Positions 1-6,055 of a stretch of 7,362 bases of DNA are shown here, in pieces. The notes beneath the pieces are model-generated. The model was not told the DNA's origin. It made no database searches and was given only the letters and a program-made list of their open reading frames with translations. Position numbers and translations under genes: made by a program. The DNA is from CAJBLF01 sp041679065 (GTDB lineage Bacteria > Patescibacteriota > Gracilibacteria > Absconditabacterales > Absconditicoccaceae), in contig JBBABI010000057.1 in the NCBI GenBank assembly GCA_041679065.1, forward strand, positions 1-7,362, written 5' to 3'. The number at the start of each line of letters is the position of its first letter. Positions within the stretch are counted from its first letter, which is position 1.

Positions 1-425
1 TTAGGATTAGGTTCGGCCTCGGGCAGAGAATAATTCCTGTAGATGGTATCGATATAGAGTCAGGTTCATCAGACAATGACCGGAAGCTTTTTTCTTTGAT
101 GAATATCATCAACGATACGAACAACATCCTTTTGCCATTGCCCGGCAGTATATTTTTCATCAGGATCAACGATATCTATCTGATGATGAGGGATTCTTTG
201 ACGAATATCGAGAGGCACTTTATCTGTCCCAATATCCATAGAACGAAAAATCTGCCTACTATCGGCAGAGATTATTTCACTATCAAAATATTCAGATAAC
301 AATATGGACAACTTACTTTTCCCTGTAGCTGTCGCTCATCGGATGATGACTACTCCTGTCGGATTCTTGTCACGAAAAGATTGTATTTCCTGTCTTGCCT
401 CCTGAACTATATCTTCTACTTCCAT
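1..425 (-). CDS. miaA: tRNA dimethylallyltransferase MiaA, 5' part (3' end outside window)
   Basis: MiaA transfers a dimethylallyl group to N6 of A37 in tRNAs that read codons starting with U. Only the first 141 residues lie in the window; the frame is open at base 1. Visible motifs, in order: P-loop GATATGKS (residues 30-37), DSRQIF with MDIGTDK (55-69), HHQIDIVDP (80-88), YTAGQW (92-97) and GGTGLYI (119-125). The frame is interrupted by UGA at codons 30, 119, 120 and 122 (bases 336-338, 69-71, 66-68, 60-62). All four fall on invariant family glycines, so UGA must mean Gly and the gene is intact. I start at the ATG ending at base 425, which adds about 20 residues before the usual start; no SD sequence precedes it, and no start downstream would keep the P-loop. 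It follows the 613-1410 gene on the same strand after 187 bases, so cotranscription is uncertain. Confidence 0.93.
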
Positions 426-458
426 GGTATTTGCGTTGCAAATAAATTTTCAATTTTC

Positions 459-500
459 AACCCGCCTGCCGTCCATTGAAGATATGTGGGCGGGCAGGTT
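459..500. repeat. GC-rich imperfect inverted repeat
   Basis: AACCCGCCTGCC at 459-470 faces GGCGGGCAGGTT at 489-500 across an 18-base loop; 10 of 12 positions pair and one more is a wobble. It is far more GC-rich than its AT-rich surroundings. The word CGCCTGCC also occurs, inverted, after clpP (GGCAGGCG, 2386-2393), which suggests a dispersed palindromic repeat family rather than a dedicated terminator, and no T-run follows on either strand. Confidence 0.65.
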
Positions 501-535
501 TCTAATTTCTAAAGAAGGCCTAATTTTTAATTTCT

Positions 536-549
536 AAGGTTTAAACCTT
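536..549. repeat. Perfect 14-base palindrome
   Basis: AAGGTTTAAACCTT is identical on both strands. It could be an operator or part of the repeat mosaic; nothing in the sequence decides between these. Confidence 0.6.
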
Positions 550-612
550 GTGTATTGAACATTGAGATTTCTTTGAAAATTGACGCGTCCTCGAAGGAGG
601 GAAATTAGAAAT

Positions 613-1410
613 TTACTTTATTCCATATTTCGCTGGATTGAAGAAGGGCATCTGTGAGCATCATGGAGTTTCGCACATAATTTTACCTATCTTATATTCC
701 TCACCTCTCTTGATAAGAACAATGGACCGATCTTCTGCGAATGCCTGACCATCTTTGAGTATATATTGAAGTGTATAAGTAACCTGCTGAGCATTTGATG
801 TATTGGAAGCAGCTGGCTGTATCTGGATGTTTTGGAGTCAAACCGTTCATTGCACTCCTCCCAAAAAGATTGTTAGCCGATTTTTGCTATAATACGTCTG
901 GAAGGTATTTGTCGCTTTGAGATTTTTGTCAGCTAATTGATATAACGTCGTGATATCTTTCGCATTCAACGCATCATAAAAACTTTTCAGAAGATCAATT
1001 TTCTCCTGATCTGTAGAAACAACAGCTGTCTCCTCTCATGTAGCGAGTATAGTTTGCTGATAAGGGATATTGCCTGTCTGGACATTGGGTATCTGCGTAG
1101 AATCCTGAGCGACCGGTGATGTTATTTCTGTATTTTGTGATTGTAGTTCTGCGCTTCTTTGCGATTTGAGGACAGTGACATAGATCGAAAATATGAAGAG
1201 AAATAATGAAGCCACAAATAGTAGTAAGATGATATTATCTTTCTTGGGCGCTTGCAGGATATTGCATGCAAAAAATCATCTCATGCCCTTTCTAGGTTCT
1301 GGTGACAGCGGGATTTTTTTTGGCCTGCCAGGACCGTCTTTTTTTGCTTTAGGTTTGGGAATGAATATCTTTTTCGGTCTCCCAGGTTTTTTCTTTTTTT
1401 TGTTTGGCAT
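613..1410 (-). CDS. Single-pass membrane protein with two PGRPKKI motifs and an NTF2-like C-terminal domain (unnamed)
   Basis: Reading UGA as Gly gives a continuous 265-residue protein from the ATG at 1410 to TAA at 613; UGA falls at codons 45, 125, 188, 191 and 250. Residues 1-44 are very basic: five lysines at 4-8 and PGRPKKI twice, at 9-15 and 27-33, resembling AT-hook cores (GRP flanked by basic residues). One membrane helix spans about 60-81, predicted with the basic tail in the cytoplasm. A Ser/Thr/Gln-rich linker (about 82-138) leads to residues 140-265, whose start (LLKSFYDALNAKD) and alternating strands resemble the NTF2/SnoaL-like fold; this fold call is inference. Cys249 and Cys-251, close together near the C-terminus, could form a disulfide or bind metal. 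No SD sequence precedes the start. I do not recognise a named family. The reading frame is well supported; the function is not. Confidence 0.82.
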
Positions 1411-1450
1411 GATTTCATTAAAGAATTAAATCGATGGTGTATATGAAATG

Positions 1451-1490
1451 GTCTCAGATGGTTGCAGATGGTCTCAGGTGGTTACAGATG
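1451..1490. repeat. Tandem 10-base repeat, four units
   Basis: Four adjacent 10-base units read GTCTCAGATG, GTTGCAGATG, GTCTCAGGTG and GTTACAGATG. They alternate, so the array is equally a 20-base unit repeated twice with two differences. Decayed copies may continue to about 1510. It starts 40 bases upstream of the minus-strand gene at 1410 and would cover that gene's -35 position. Confidence 0.85.
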
Positions 1491-1623
1491 GGTTGTTGCA
1501 GGTTCTTACAATATTTTCCGTAAAAGTAAAGACAAGCCCTTTGATTACCTGTTTTTTTACACTTTTATTATATAAATTCAAGTTGATTTTGGTTGTAGAA
1601 ATGACTACATTGTCGTTATTTCT

Positions 1624-1651
1624 TTGCAAAATAGGTAAATTCAGATACAAT
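1624..1651 (+). promoter_or_regulatory. Candidate promoter for clpP
   Basis: TTGCAA at 1624-1629 and TACAAT at 1646-1651 are separated by 16 bases and resemble sigma-70 -35 and -10 boxes. The start site would be near 1658, giving a leader of roughly 120 bases. AT-rich spacers yield such matches by chance, so this is a candidate only. Confidence 0.35.
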
Positions 1652-1670
1652 TATCCTGAAGGAGTTTTAA

Positions 1671-1721
1671 ATGTTAAGTGTTGAATGTTATGTCATGACA
1701 TCCTTTTTACTTAAAACTTAG
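1671..1721 (+). CDS. Possible 16-codon leader ORF upstream of clpP
   Basis: An ATG at 1671 follows GAAGGAG (1658-1664) by six bases and opens a 16-codon frame ending in TAG, with no UGA inside. It is the only start in the left part of the window with a good SD sequence. It lies between the candidate promoter and clpP and contains the 12-base palindrome. The 16 residues match nothing I know. It may be chance; the evidence is only the SD spacing and position. Confidence 0.2.
   Translation: MLSVECYVMTSFLLKT
1690..1701. promoter_or_regulatory. Perfect 12-base palindrome, possible operator
   Basis: ATGTCATGACAT reads the same on both strands and lies downstream of the clpP promoter candidate. 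A dimeric regulator could bind it, but no regulator is encoded nearby. Confidence 0.35.
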
Positions 1722-1780
1722 CACTTAAAAATTAAAATTCATTTTCGTTCTTACCTTTTTAGTCCTTAATTTCTAAAAAA

Positions 1781-2353
1781 ATGGTGTTAATTCCAAGCGT
1801 TATTGAAAAGACAAAACTCGGTGAAAGAGTCTATGATATCTATTCCAGATTACTGGAAGATAGGATTATCTTTATCGGCGAACCCATTGAAGCCAACGTC
1901 GTGAATTCTATTGTCGCGCAGATGCTTTTCCTGGAAAAGAAAGATCCTGATAAGGATATCATTATGTATATCAATACCCCAGGCGGTGATGTCTATTCTG
2001 GTATGGCGATCTATGATGCTATGCAGCATGTCAAATGCGATATCTGCACGATAGCGACAGGATTGGCTGCATCTATGGGATCCGTCATCTTGGCAGGTGG
2101 GACAAAAGGAAAAAGATTTTCTCTTCCTCACAGCAAAATCATGATTCATCAACCATTATGAGGCGCTGAAGGACAAGCTACCGATATCCAGATCCAGGCT
2201 GAAGAAATTTTGAAAGTAAAGAAAATGTTTATCGATATTATGGCAAAGCATACCGGCCAGAAAGTGGAGAAAGTCGCTCAGGATATGGAAAGGAACAAAT
2301 GGCTCAATCCCAAGGAAGCATTGGAATATGGGATAATTGATAAGGTTATATAA
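1781..2353 (+). CDS. clpP: ATP-dependent Clp protease proteolytic subunit ClpP, UGA-containing, triad Asn variant
   Basis: ClpP forms the barrel that degrades unfolded or tagged proteins fed to it by a Clp ATPase in the cytoplasm. The protein is 190 residues, normal for the family, if the UGA at 2159-2161 is read as Gly127; stopping there would lose the last third, including the handle helix and the third triad residue. Conserved stretches: IPSVIE (4-9), GERVYDIYSRLLEDRIIFIG (14-33), NTPGGDV (65-71), nucleophile Ser98 in AASMGS, His123 in MIHQPLGG, GQATDIQIQ (131-139), EALEYGIIDKV (179-189). Ungapped alignment by eye with Bacillus ClpP puts Asn172 where the catalytic Asp172 normally is. Listeria ClpP1 is known to carry Asn there. 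The ATG at 1781 gives the usual N-terminus; it is preceded by A-rich sequence without an SD. No Clp ATPase gene is in the window. Confidence 0.97.
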
Positions 2354-2496
2354 AAAAAACTGTCATTTCGACCCTGTCTGCCGACAGGCAGGCGTGGATG
2401 GCAGACTATCCATGTAAATGTCTCCTCTTCGCCATGGCGGATCATCGAAAAGACAACGATAAACAAATCTAACCTGTCGGCATTCCGGTCAGCTTT
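2354..2496. repeat. Palindrome-rich convergent spacer
   Basis: Between the 3' ends of clpP and the ParB-domain gene lies a mosaic of GC-rich elements: the perfect hairpin CCTGTC-TGCC-GACAGG (2373-2388), GGCAGGCG (2386-2393), and the 10-base palindrome CGCCATGGCG (2430-2439). Such words, often mistranslated as peptides like LPVGRQG, are common between CPR genes. I see no gene here. Confidence 0.65.
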
Positions 2497-2505
2497 TTAT
2501 TCTTT
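2474..2505 (+). terminator. Candidate Rho-independent terminator of clpP
   Basis: CTG.CGG pairs with CCG..CAG around a CATT loop (2474-2492), with one wobble and a bulge in the stem, followed by CTTTTTATTCTTT. It lies 120 bases after the clpP stop and overlaps the last codons of the convergent gene. The stem is short, so this is moderate. Confidence 0.45.
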
Positions 2506-4071
2506 CTCAGGTGCAATATCTGAGGTGAAATTTAGTGCCAGTTCCTTCTTCCCTTCGTTGATATGCCGATCTTTCTTACCTCTCAGCTTATAGTACTCCT
2601 GTTCCAATTTATTGATATGCGCAAGTATTTGATCCTTGATCTTGAGCACATTACTTTCATCTAGGCAATCCTGGATATCAAAAAGTATGCCTTCCACTTT
2701 TTCTAATTCTGCCACAACATCTATCGGCTTATTTACTGTCTGATATAATTTTTTTTCCAATTCCGCAATATCAGATTTCTCGATCTTTTTTACGATCTGC
2801 TTATTATATTTCCTGCGCAAAGTATGGAATTCCGTATACAAGACCATCTTTTTTTGTCTGATCTCTCTTAGTATTTTGTAGAATTCCTGCATTGCAAAAG
2901 AAAGATTTTGTATCTTCAATACATTTAACTTCTCATCGGGATGAAACTTGCCTGCATGCTTGAGGCTCTCTATATGGTTGCGCATAATTTCCTCAAACTT
3001 GCTCTGACTATTGATCTGATCTTTTCTGGTTCCATATCCTCATTTATTGAGCAACCAATCATACATTTCATCCTCGTGCAGATTACTCAATCACTGATTC
3101 TTCTCTCTCAGATGCCCTATCCATCTAGCTATCCTTTTGATGATATGACTTTCATCTTGATTAGACTCGAAACGATCCAAGGAACTTATTGCTAATCCAT
3201 CCGGATTGAGGAATGAATATGCTCTAACCCTGGATCGATTGCTTCTTTCGCATATTCTGCCAAATAGATCTATCTCCTGAATTGTCCTCTTGGTCTCCCT
3301 CATACATCTATAGACATTTGCTCTTTCTATATCTGTTTCCGCACTTGCTAATGCATTGGACATTAATGCGATGGTTCTAGCGTCATCGAGTGAGATATCA
3401 TGAATAAACAGTGATGGTAGCTTATCGAAATAATAATCATGCTTTTTGCACCGTGTTTGAACTATGTAAGGCAAAGCCTTATACTCACATTTATACATCT
3501 CACACAATTCATGAAGTTCATCCTGGACTTCCTTTGATAATTCATGCATCCTATCCTGATAGATCATGGATAATCTATAAAATGCCTCTGTCCTGGAATG
3601 ACCGGCCAATATGACGTTTCTCCCTTCTGGATTCTGCCGAAGAATACAGGGATTCAATAGCGCTTTCTTGAATCTCTCAGAAAAAACCGCACCCATGATG
3701 CCTTGAACGCTATGCTTGCTATGCGGTGTTTGTCTATTCTGGAAATTTTTCAAATCTACACTGATCTTATCCAATGGTATCCTGTGATATGCCGATGCCC
3801 GCTCTCTTTTGTAAAAACGTCACTTTCTATGATCATCTTGTTTTATTTTTGTTACATCTATCCAATCGTTTACTATTCAAGGATCTGTTTTTATCGCTTC
3901 TGCCAATTCTTTCGCTTTTCAAGGGTTCTTTTTCGCTCGATTCAACACTATCTTGAGATCACTTTTCCTTTCTTCCCTAACAGAAAAATGATTGTCTTGG
4001 GTATTTTTCTGAAGACACGCTGGTTGATTTTCTTCGTTTTTTTCAGTCACTTCGTCCTTATCCATGCTCAT
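2497..4071 (-). CDS. ParB/sulfiredoxin-like N-terminal domain protein with coiled-coil C-terminus
   Basis: With UGA read as Gly the frame runs 524 codons from ATG (4071) to TAA (2497). UGA falls at codons 51, 65, 84, 327 and 344, and the pieces stay in one frame. Residues 1-90 are polar and charged. Residues about 98-170 resemble the ParB/Srx fold: IPLDKISV, NRQ, NPCILRQNPEG (140-150), then VILAGHSRTEAF (153-164), where GHSR takes the place of the GERR motif of chromosomal ParB. Members of this superfamily bind CTP or ATP, and some are nucleases; which applies here is unknown. Residues 363-524 are Lys/Glu-rich and helical with likely coiled coils. At 524 residues it is longer than partition ParB, and no parA or parS site is visible, so a partition role is not supported. 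The exact start is uncertain: ATG at 4065 is an alternative, neither has an SD, and the frame stays open upstream. Confidence 0.8.
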
Positions 4072-4102
4072 TTTTCAGAAAAACAACAAAAAATAGACCT
4101 GT

Positions 4103-4130
4103 AAGATACACAAACAACACATAAAGTCAA
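4103..4130 (-). promoter_or_regulatory. Candidate promoter of the ParB-domain gene
   Basis: On the minus strand TTGACT (4125-4130) and TATCTT (4103-4108) are 16 bases apart, about 30 bases before the ATG at 4071. A perfect TATAAT at 4142-4147 lies just upstream but lacks a matching -35 box. One of the two probably drives the gene. Confidence 0.35.
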
Positions 4131-4180
4131 TCAGAAAAGTTATTATAACCTATTTGTGGTAAGACGCTACGAAAACCCGT

Positions 4181-4194
4181 CCCGACACTTCGGG
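4181..4194. repeat. Short perfect hairpin CCCGA-CACT-TCGGG
   Basis: A five-base perfect stem with a four-base loop, widened by flanking AACCC and GGGTT words. On the minus strand it is followed by TTTTC, so it may be a backup terminator behind the strong one at 4291-4324, or a dispersed repeat. Confidence 0.5.
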
Positions 4195-4290
4195 GTTGAG
4201 AATTTTCAAACAACAACCCTCCTACCCCAGATGTTAGACATTAAAACTTCAAACACTATTTTTTGACAGACATATTTGGAATTTTTCAAT

Positions 4291-4324
4291 TAAAAAAAAC
4301 TGCCCGGGAAATATCCAGAGCAGT
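4291..4324 (-). terminator. Strong Rho-independent terminator of the right-hand operon
   Basis: Read on the minus strand, ACTGCTCTGG pairs with CCCGGGCAGT around the loop ATATTT, with one wobble and one mismatch, then runs into eight T's. It begins six bases after the TAA at 4331-4333, exactly where the operon should end. Confidence 0.88.
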
Positions 4325-4330
4325 TGTAAT

Positions 4331-4963
4331 TTATTGTATTTTCATGCTATACCCGATGACAAACATCGGAATATTGAGGTCGTGGTTGTACGTCACTTCA
4401 GCGAATAACTTTGACTTCTCGCCGATATTGATAGTTCTTTTGTATGAGACAAACCAATTCATCGGTGCTGTCCCGAAATACAAGATTGCACAGCCGATAT
4501 GGTTATTCTTACAAAATGTCAGACCAGCTCCTTCGTATGAGCAGAAGAACTGTGGTTTGTAACCAGGATCTTTCAGCTCGTCAGTCTTAGCAAATACTAA
4601 ACCATTCCAAGCAATCATATCTATAGGCCCCAGATTCAACAACAGCATCGGTCCAGTCCACAGCATGTTTTTAAACACACCGAAGCTTTCTATAGCTTGG
4701 AATTTACCAAATTTTCTGCCGAAATTGATGGTTGCTCGATCTGCATTAGCCTGCAGAAACAATACCCACCTCTTCTCATTTGAAAAATCGAAGCGAGTAT
4801 CCAATCCACTAGTCATGGCTCCCTTTCCTGAGGTAATAGTCAGATTCGAGAGATGATAGTTACTTACCTTAATGGGTTTTGATTCTTGTGCCGATAGTGT
4901 ATGTATAACGACAAATGTCATTATCATCAGAATAATTGCTTTTGTTTTCATGATTTTTTTCAT
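4331..4963 (-). CDS. Secreted protein with signal peptide, strand-rich (unnamed)
   Basis: A 210-residue protein ending in TAA and containing no UGA. The N-terminus is a classic signal peptide: basic MKKIMKTK, a hydrophobic core at about 9-20, and LSA-QE, giving likely cleavage after Ala25. That SAQ end is frequent in Bacteroidetes exported proteins. The mature part alternates aromatic and hydrophobic residues with short turns, suggesting a beta-sheet or barrel-like fold, but it lacks the usual terminal Phe/Trp of outer-membrane barrels. I recognise no family. Its ATG overlaps the UGA of the upstream gene as ATGA and has no SD of its own, consistent with translational coupling; an ATG four codons in (MKTK) is an alternative start. 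All 16 or so Gly codons are GGN. It is the last gene of the operon. Confidence 0.82.
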   Translation of the reverse strand: MKKIMKTKAIILMIMTFVVIHTLSAQESKPIKVSNYHLSNLTITSGKGAMTSGLDTRFDFSNEKRWVLFLQANADRATINFGRKFGKFQAIESFGVFKNMLWTGPMLLLNLGPIDMIAWNGLVFAKTDELKDPGYKPQFFCSYEGAGLTFCKNNHIGCAILYFGTAPMNWFVSYKRTINIGEKSKLFAEVTYNHDLNIPMFVIGYSMKIQ

Positions 4964-5652
4964 AGATTAATTTTTATTGGAATTATCTTGGATTTATCGA
5001 TGATATTTATCGGAGTTCCTTCAATTACACCATTCTTCCGATATGAACATTGGATAGTAATAGGTAGCGTATCTCCATAATGATACTCATCATCGCAATC
5101 GAGTTTTATTCCTATCAAGAAATATGTCCCGGTAGTAAGTTTTACTTCAACAGGATTAAATCTGTCGAAACGGTTGATGAAATCGAAGCTATTGATGAAA
5201 TGGATTTGCGATGAGTCAAAATACAAAAAGACTGCTTCATCCATCATCTTTATCAACTGCTGTATCGCTGATTCGATTTCGCTTTCATGATCTGTTGTTT
5301 CCAAAGGATCTATCGTTTCGAAATAGTAGTTTAACGCTTTCTCGATAATCGGTGATAGTAGTGATTTTACAAAAGCCTGGATTTCTTTTTCTTTTTTTTC
5401 AACCTGGCTATTCATCGTACATAAGAGACAAATGACACCGATAACGGCACCCAGTACAAAGCATATAGGATACATATTATCATTTGCATCGAGATGGAAG
5501 ATCATGCTACTTCCTATGCCGATCCCTATTGAGCAAGCTACAAATACGCTCCATCTCAGCAATAGATTCTTCCGTATCAGGGCTTTTCTTTGCCGTAGTA
5601 ACGGCTGGATTTCGGGCATAATGTTTTCTTGAAGTTTTTTTAATGTTTTCAT
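4960..5652 (-). CDS. Two-helix membrane protein, possibly DUF3137-like
   Basis: 230 residues to the UGA at 4960-4962. A charged N-terminal helix (about 1-29) precedes two membrane helices (about 30-52 and 61-80) separated by a short polar loop, then a soluble domain with an acidic helical segment (84-145) and a strand-rich end. This order, including the II..ALNYY stretch after the second helix, recalls DUF3137 proteins, but I hold that lightly. The start is fixed by GAAAGGAG six bases upstream. If UGA is a stop, it overlaps the next ATG as ATGA. If UGA is Gly, the protein gains 14 residues and ends at TAA 4921-4923. No UGA occurs inside the gene. Its start overlaps the stop of the upstream gene in the same way. 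Confidence 0.83.
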   Translation of the reverse strand: MKTLKKLQENIMPEIQPLLRQRKALIRKNLLLRWSVFVACSIGIGIGSSMIFHLDANDNMYPICFVLGAVIGVICLLCTMNSQVEKKEKEIQAFVKSLLSPIIEKALNYYFETIDPLETTDHESEIESAIQQLIKMMDEAVFLYFDSSQIHFINSFDFINRFDRFNPVEVKLTTGTYFLIGIKLDCDDEYHYGDTLPITIQCSYRKNGVIEGTPINIIDKSKIIPIKINL

Positions 5653-6032
5653 TTTTTTCTCCTTTCTTTTTTAGTTTTTTTAACTTCCGGCTTTTTCCAC
5701 TTTTTCAGAGCAAGGCAAATTTGCTCCTTCACTTTTTTGGTCAATACCACATATTCATCAAAACACGTTCCGATTGAAAGTTTATCAACCAATTGATATG
5801 CATCATATTCCTTCATCGGCAATGAAATGAAAAAATCAGATTCGCTTGGGTAGTGTGAGACTTCAAGATCAGAAGGATCTGGACAGATAGTTATCGTTTT
5901 TTCATTCTTCCAGCTATGTACAGCAAATGTATATCCCAAATCATGCAATATATTTTCAATGATTGCTGAGAGAACTATCACAGCAATAGGTTTGACGAAC
6001 TGTAATCGTCTTGTAACTTTAGTTGTGTTCAT
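5649..6032 (-). CDS. Small protein with a hydrophobic N-terminus and basic tail (unnamed)
   Basis: 127 residues to the UGA at 5649-5651, or three residues more to TAA at 5640-5642 if UGA is Gly. Residues about 12-27 (FVKPIAVIVLSAIIEN) could be a membrane anchor or a buried helix. The middle holds SDFFISLPMKEYDAYQLVDK, and the last 20 residues are almost all Lys, Arg and Glu. I recognise no family. The start has a perfect TAAGGAGG (6040-6047) seven bases upstream, the same 18-base start context as the gene at 6651. The UGA overlaps the next start as ATGA. Translation coupling with the next gene is likely. Confidence 0.78.
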   Translation of the reverse strand: MNTTKVTRRLQFVKPIAVIVLSAIIENILHDLGYTFAVHSWKNEKTITICPDPSDLEVSHYPSESDFFISLPMKEYDAYQLVDKLSIGTCFDEYVVLTKKVKEQICLALKKWKKPEVKKTKKERRKK

Positions 6033-6039
6033 AATTTTT

Positions 6040-6047
6040 CCTCCTTA
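6040..6047 (-). promoter_or_regulatory. Ribosome binding site TAAGGAGG
   Basis: Seven bases before the ATG at 6032. The 18 bases from here through the ATG (TAAGGAGGAAAAATTATG) are repeated exactly before the gene starting at 6651. Such SD sequences are absent from the four UGA-recoded genes. Confidence 0.85.
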
Positions 6048-6055
6048 TTTTTTAG

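Larger units (their letters stand above)
426..612. other. Intergenic spacer built of short repeats and palindromes
   Basis: This AT-rich spacer lies between two minus-strand genes and I see no gene in it. It holds the hairpin at 461-500, the palindrome at 536-549, CCTC/GAGG arms at 589-600 with a 4-base loop, and two inverted pairs of AT-rich words: CAATTTTCAA at 451-460 with its complement at 573-582, and TTTCTAATTTC at 499-509 with its complement at 601-611. TTAATTTCTAA at 527-537 recurs at 1766-1776 just before clpP. I see no convincing promoter for miaA. Confidence 0.7.
1411..1780. other. Divergent intergenic region between the 613-1410 gene and clpP
   Basis: This 370-base spacer must hold promoters for both flanking genes. 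For the minus gene, a weak -10 (TATACA, bases 1438-1443) sits next to the tandem repeat. For clpP, a candidate lies at 1624-1651. It also contains a TGTAG/CTACA hairpin at 1594-1609, a possible 16-codon ORF at 1671-1721, a 12-base palindrome at 1690-1701, and TTAATTTCTAA at 1766-1776. A standard-code open frame at 1448-1684 begins inside the tandem repeat and has no family features; I do not call it. Confidence 0.65.
4072..4290. other. Intergenic spacer at the code boundary
   Basis: No gene is evident here. On the minus strand there is a promoter candidate for the ParB-domain gene (4103-4130), another -10-like TATAAT at 4142-4147, and a GC-rich hairpin at 4181-4194. Genes to its left use UGA as Gly and lack SD sequences; genes to its right do neither. 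Confidence 0.6.

Noticed and set aside
1193..1429. 78-codon plus-strand open frame rich in Phe and Gly
   Set aside because: It is the antisense of the Lys/Pro/Arg-rich tail of the 613-1410 gene.
1451..1490. CRISPR array
   Set aside because: The units are 10 bases and contiguous, with no spacers and no cas genes nearby.
1448..1684. 78-codon plus-strand open frame
   Set aside because: Its start lies in the tandem repeat, it has no SD, and its composition resembles translated spacer DNA.
1781..2353. clpP as a pseudogene cut by a stop codon at 2159
   Set aside because: The frame continues with perfect ClpP sequence to a normal C-terminus, and three other genes show the same UGA pattern at Gly positions.
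2278..2466. 62-codon minus-strand open frame with an LPVGRQG peptide
   Set aside because: It overlaps the clpP 3' end antisense and translates the GC-rich palindromic repeat.
2497..3774. Two separate genes, 2497-2985 and 3091-3774
   Set aside because: They share one frame and are joined through UGA at 3091-3093 and 3040-3042; the N-terminus also extends through three more UGAs to 4071.
60..3921. UGA as tryptophan (table 4) or selenocysteine
   Set aside because: The UGAs fall on invariant glycines of the Walker A, GGTG and HQPLGG motifs; Trp or Sec there would break them. Trp is encoded by UGG as usual.
3703..4104. 133-codon plus-strand open frame that looks like a membrane protein
   Set aside because: It is antisense to the N-terminal part of the ParB-domain gene; the apparent hydrophobicity comes from Lys/Glu codons read backwards.
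4072..4122. Extension of the ParB-domain protein to an ATG at 4122
   Set aside because: The added residues are Cys- and Phe-rich, unlike the polar N-terminus, and it would overlap the promoter candidate.
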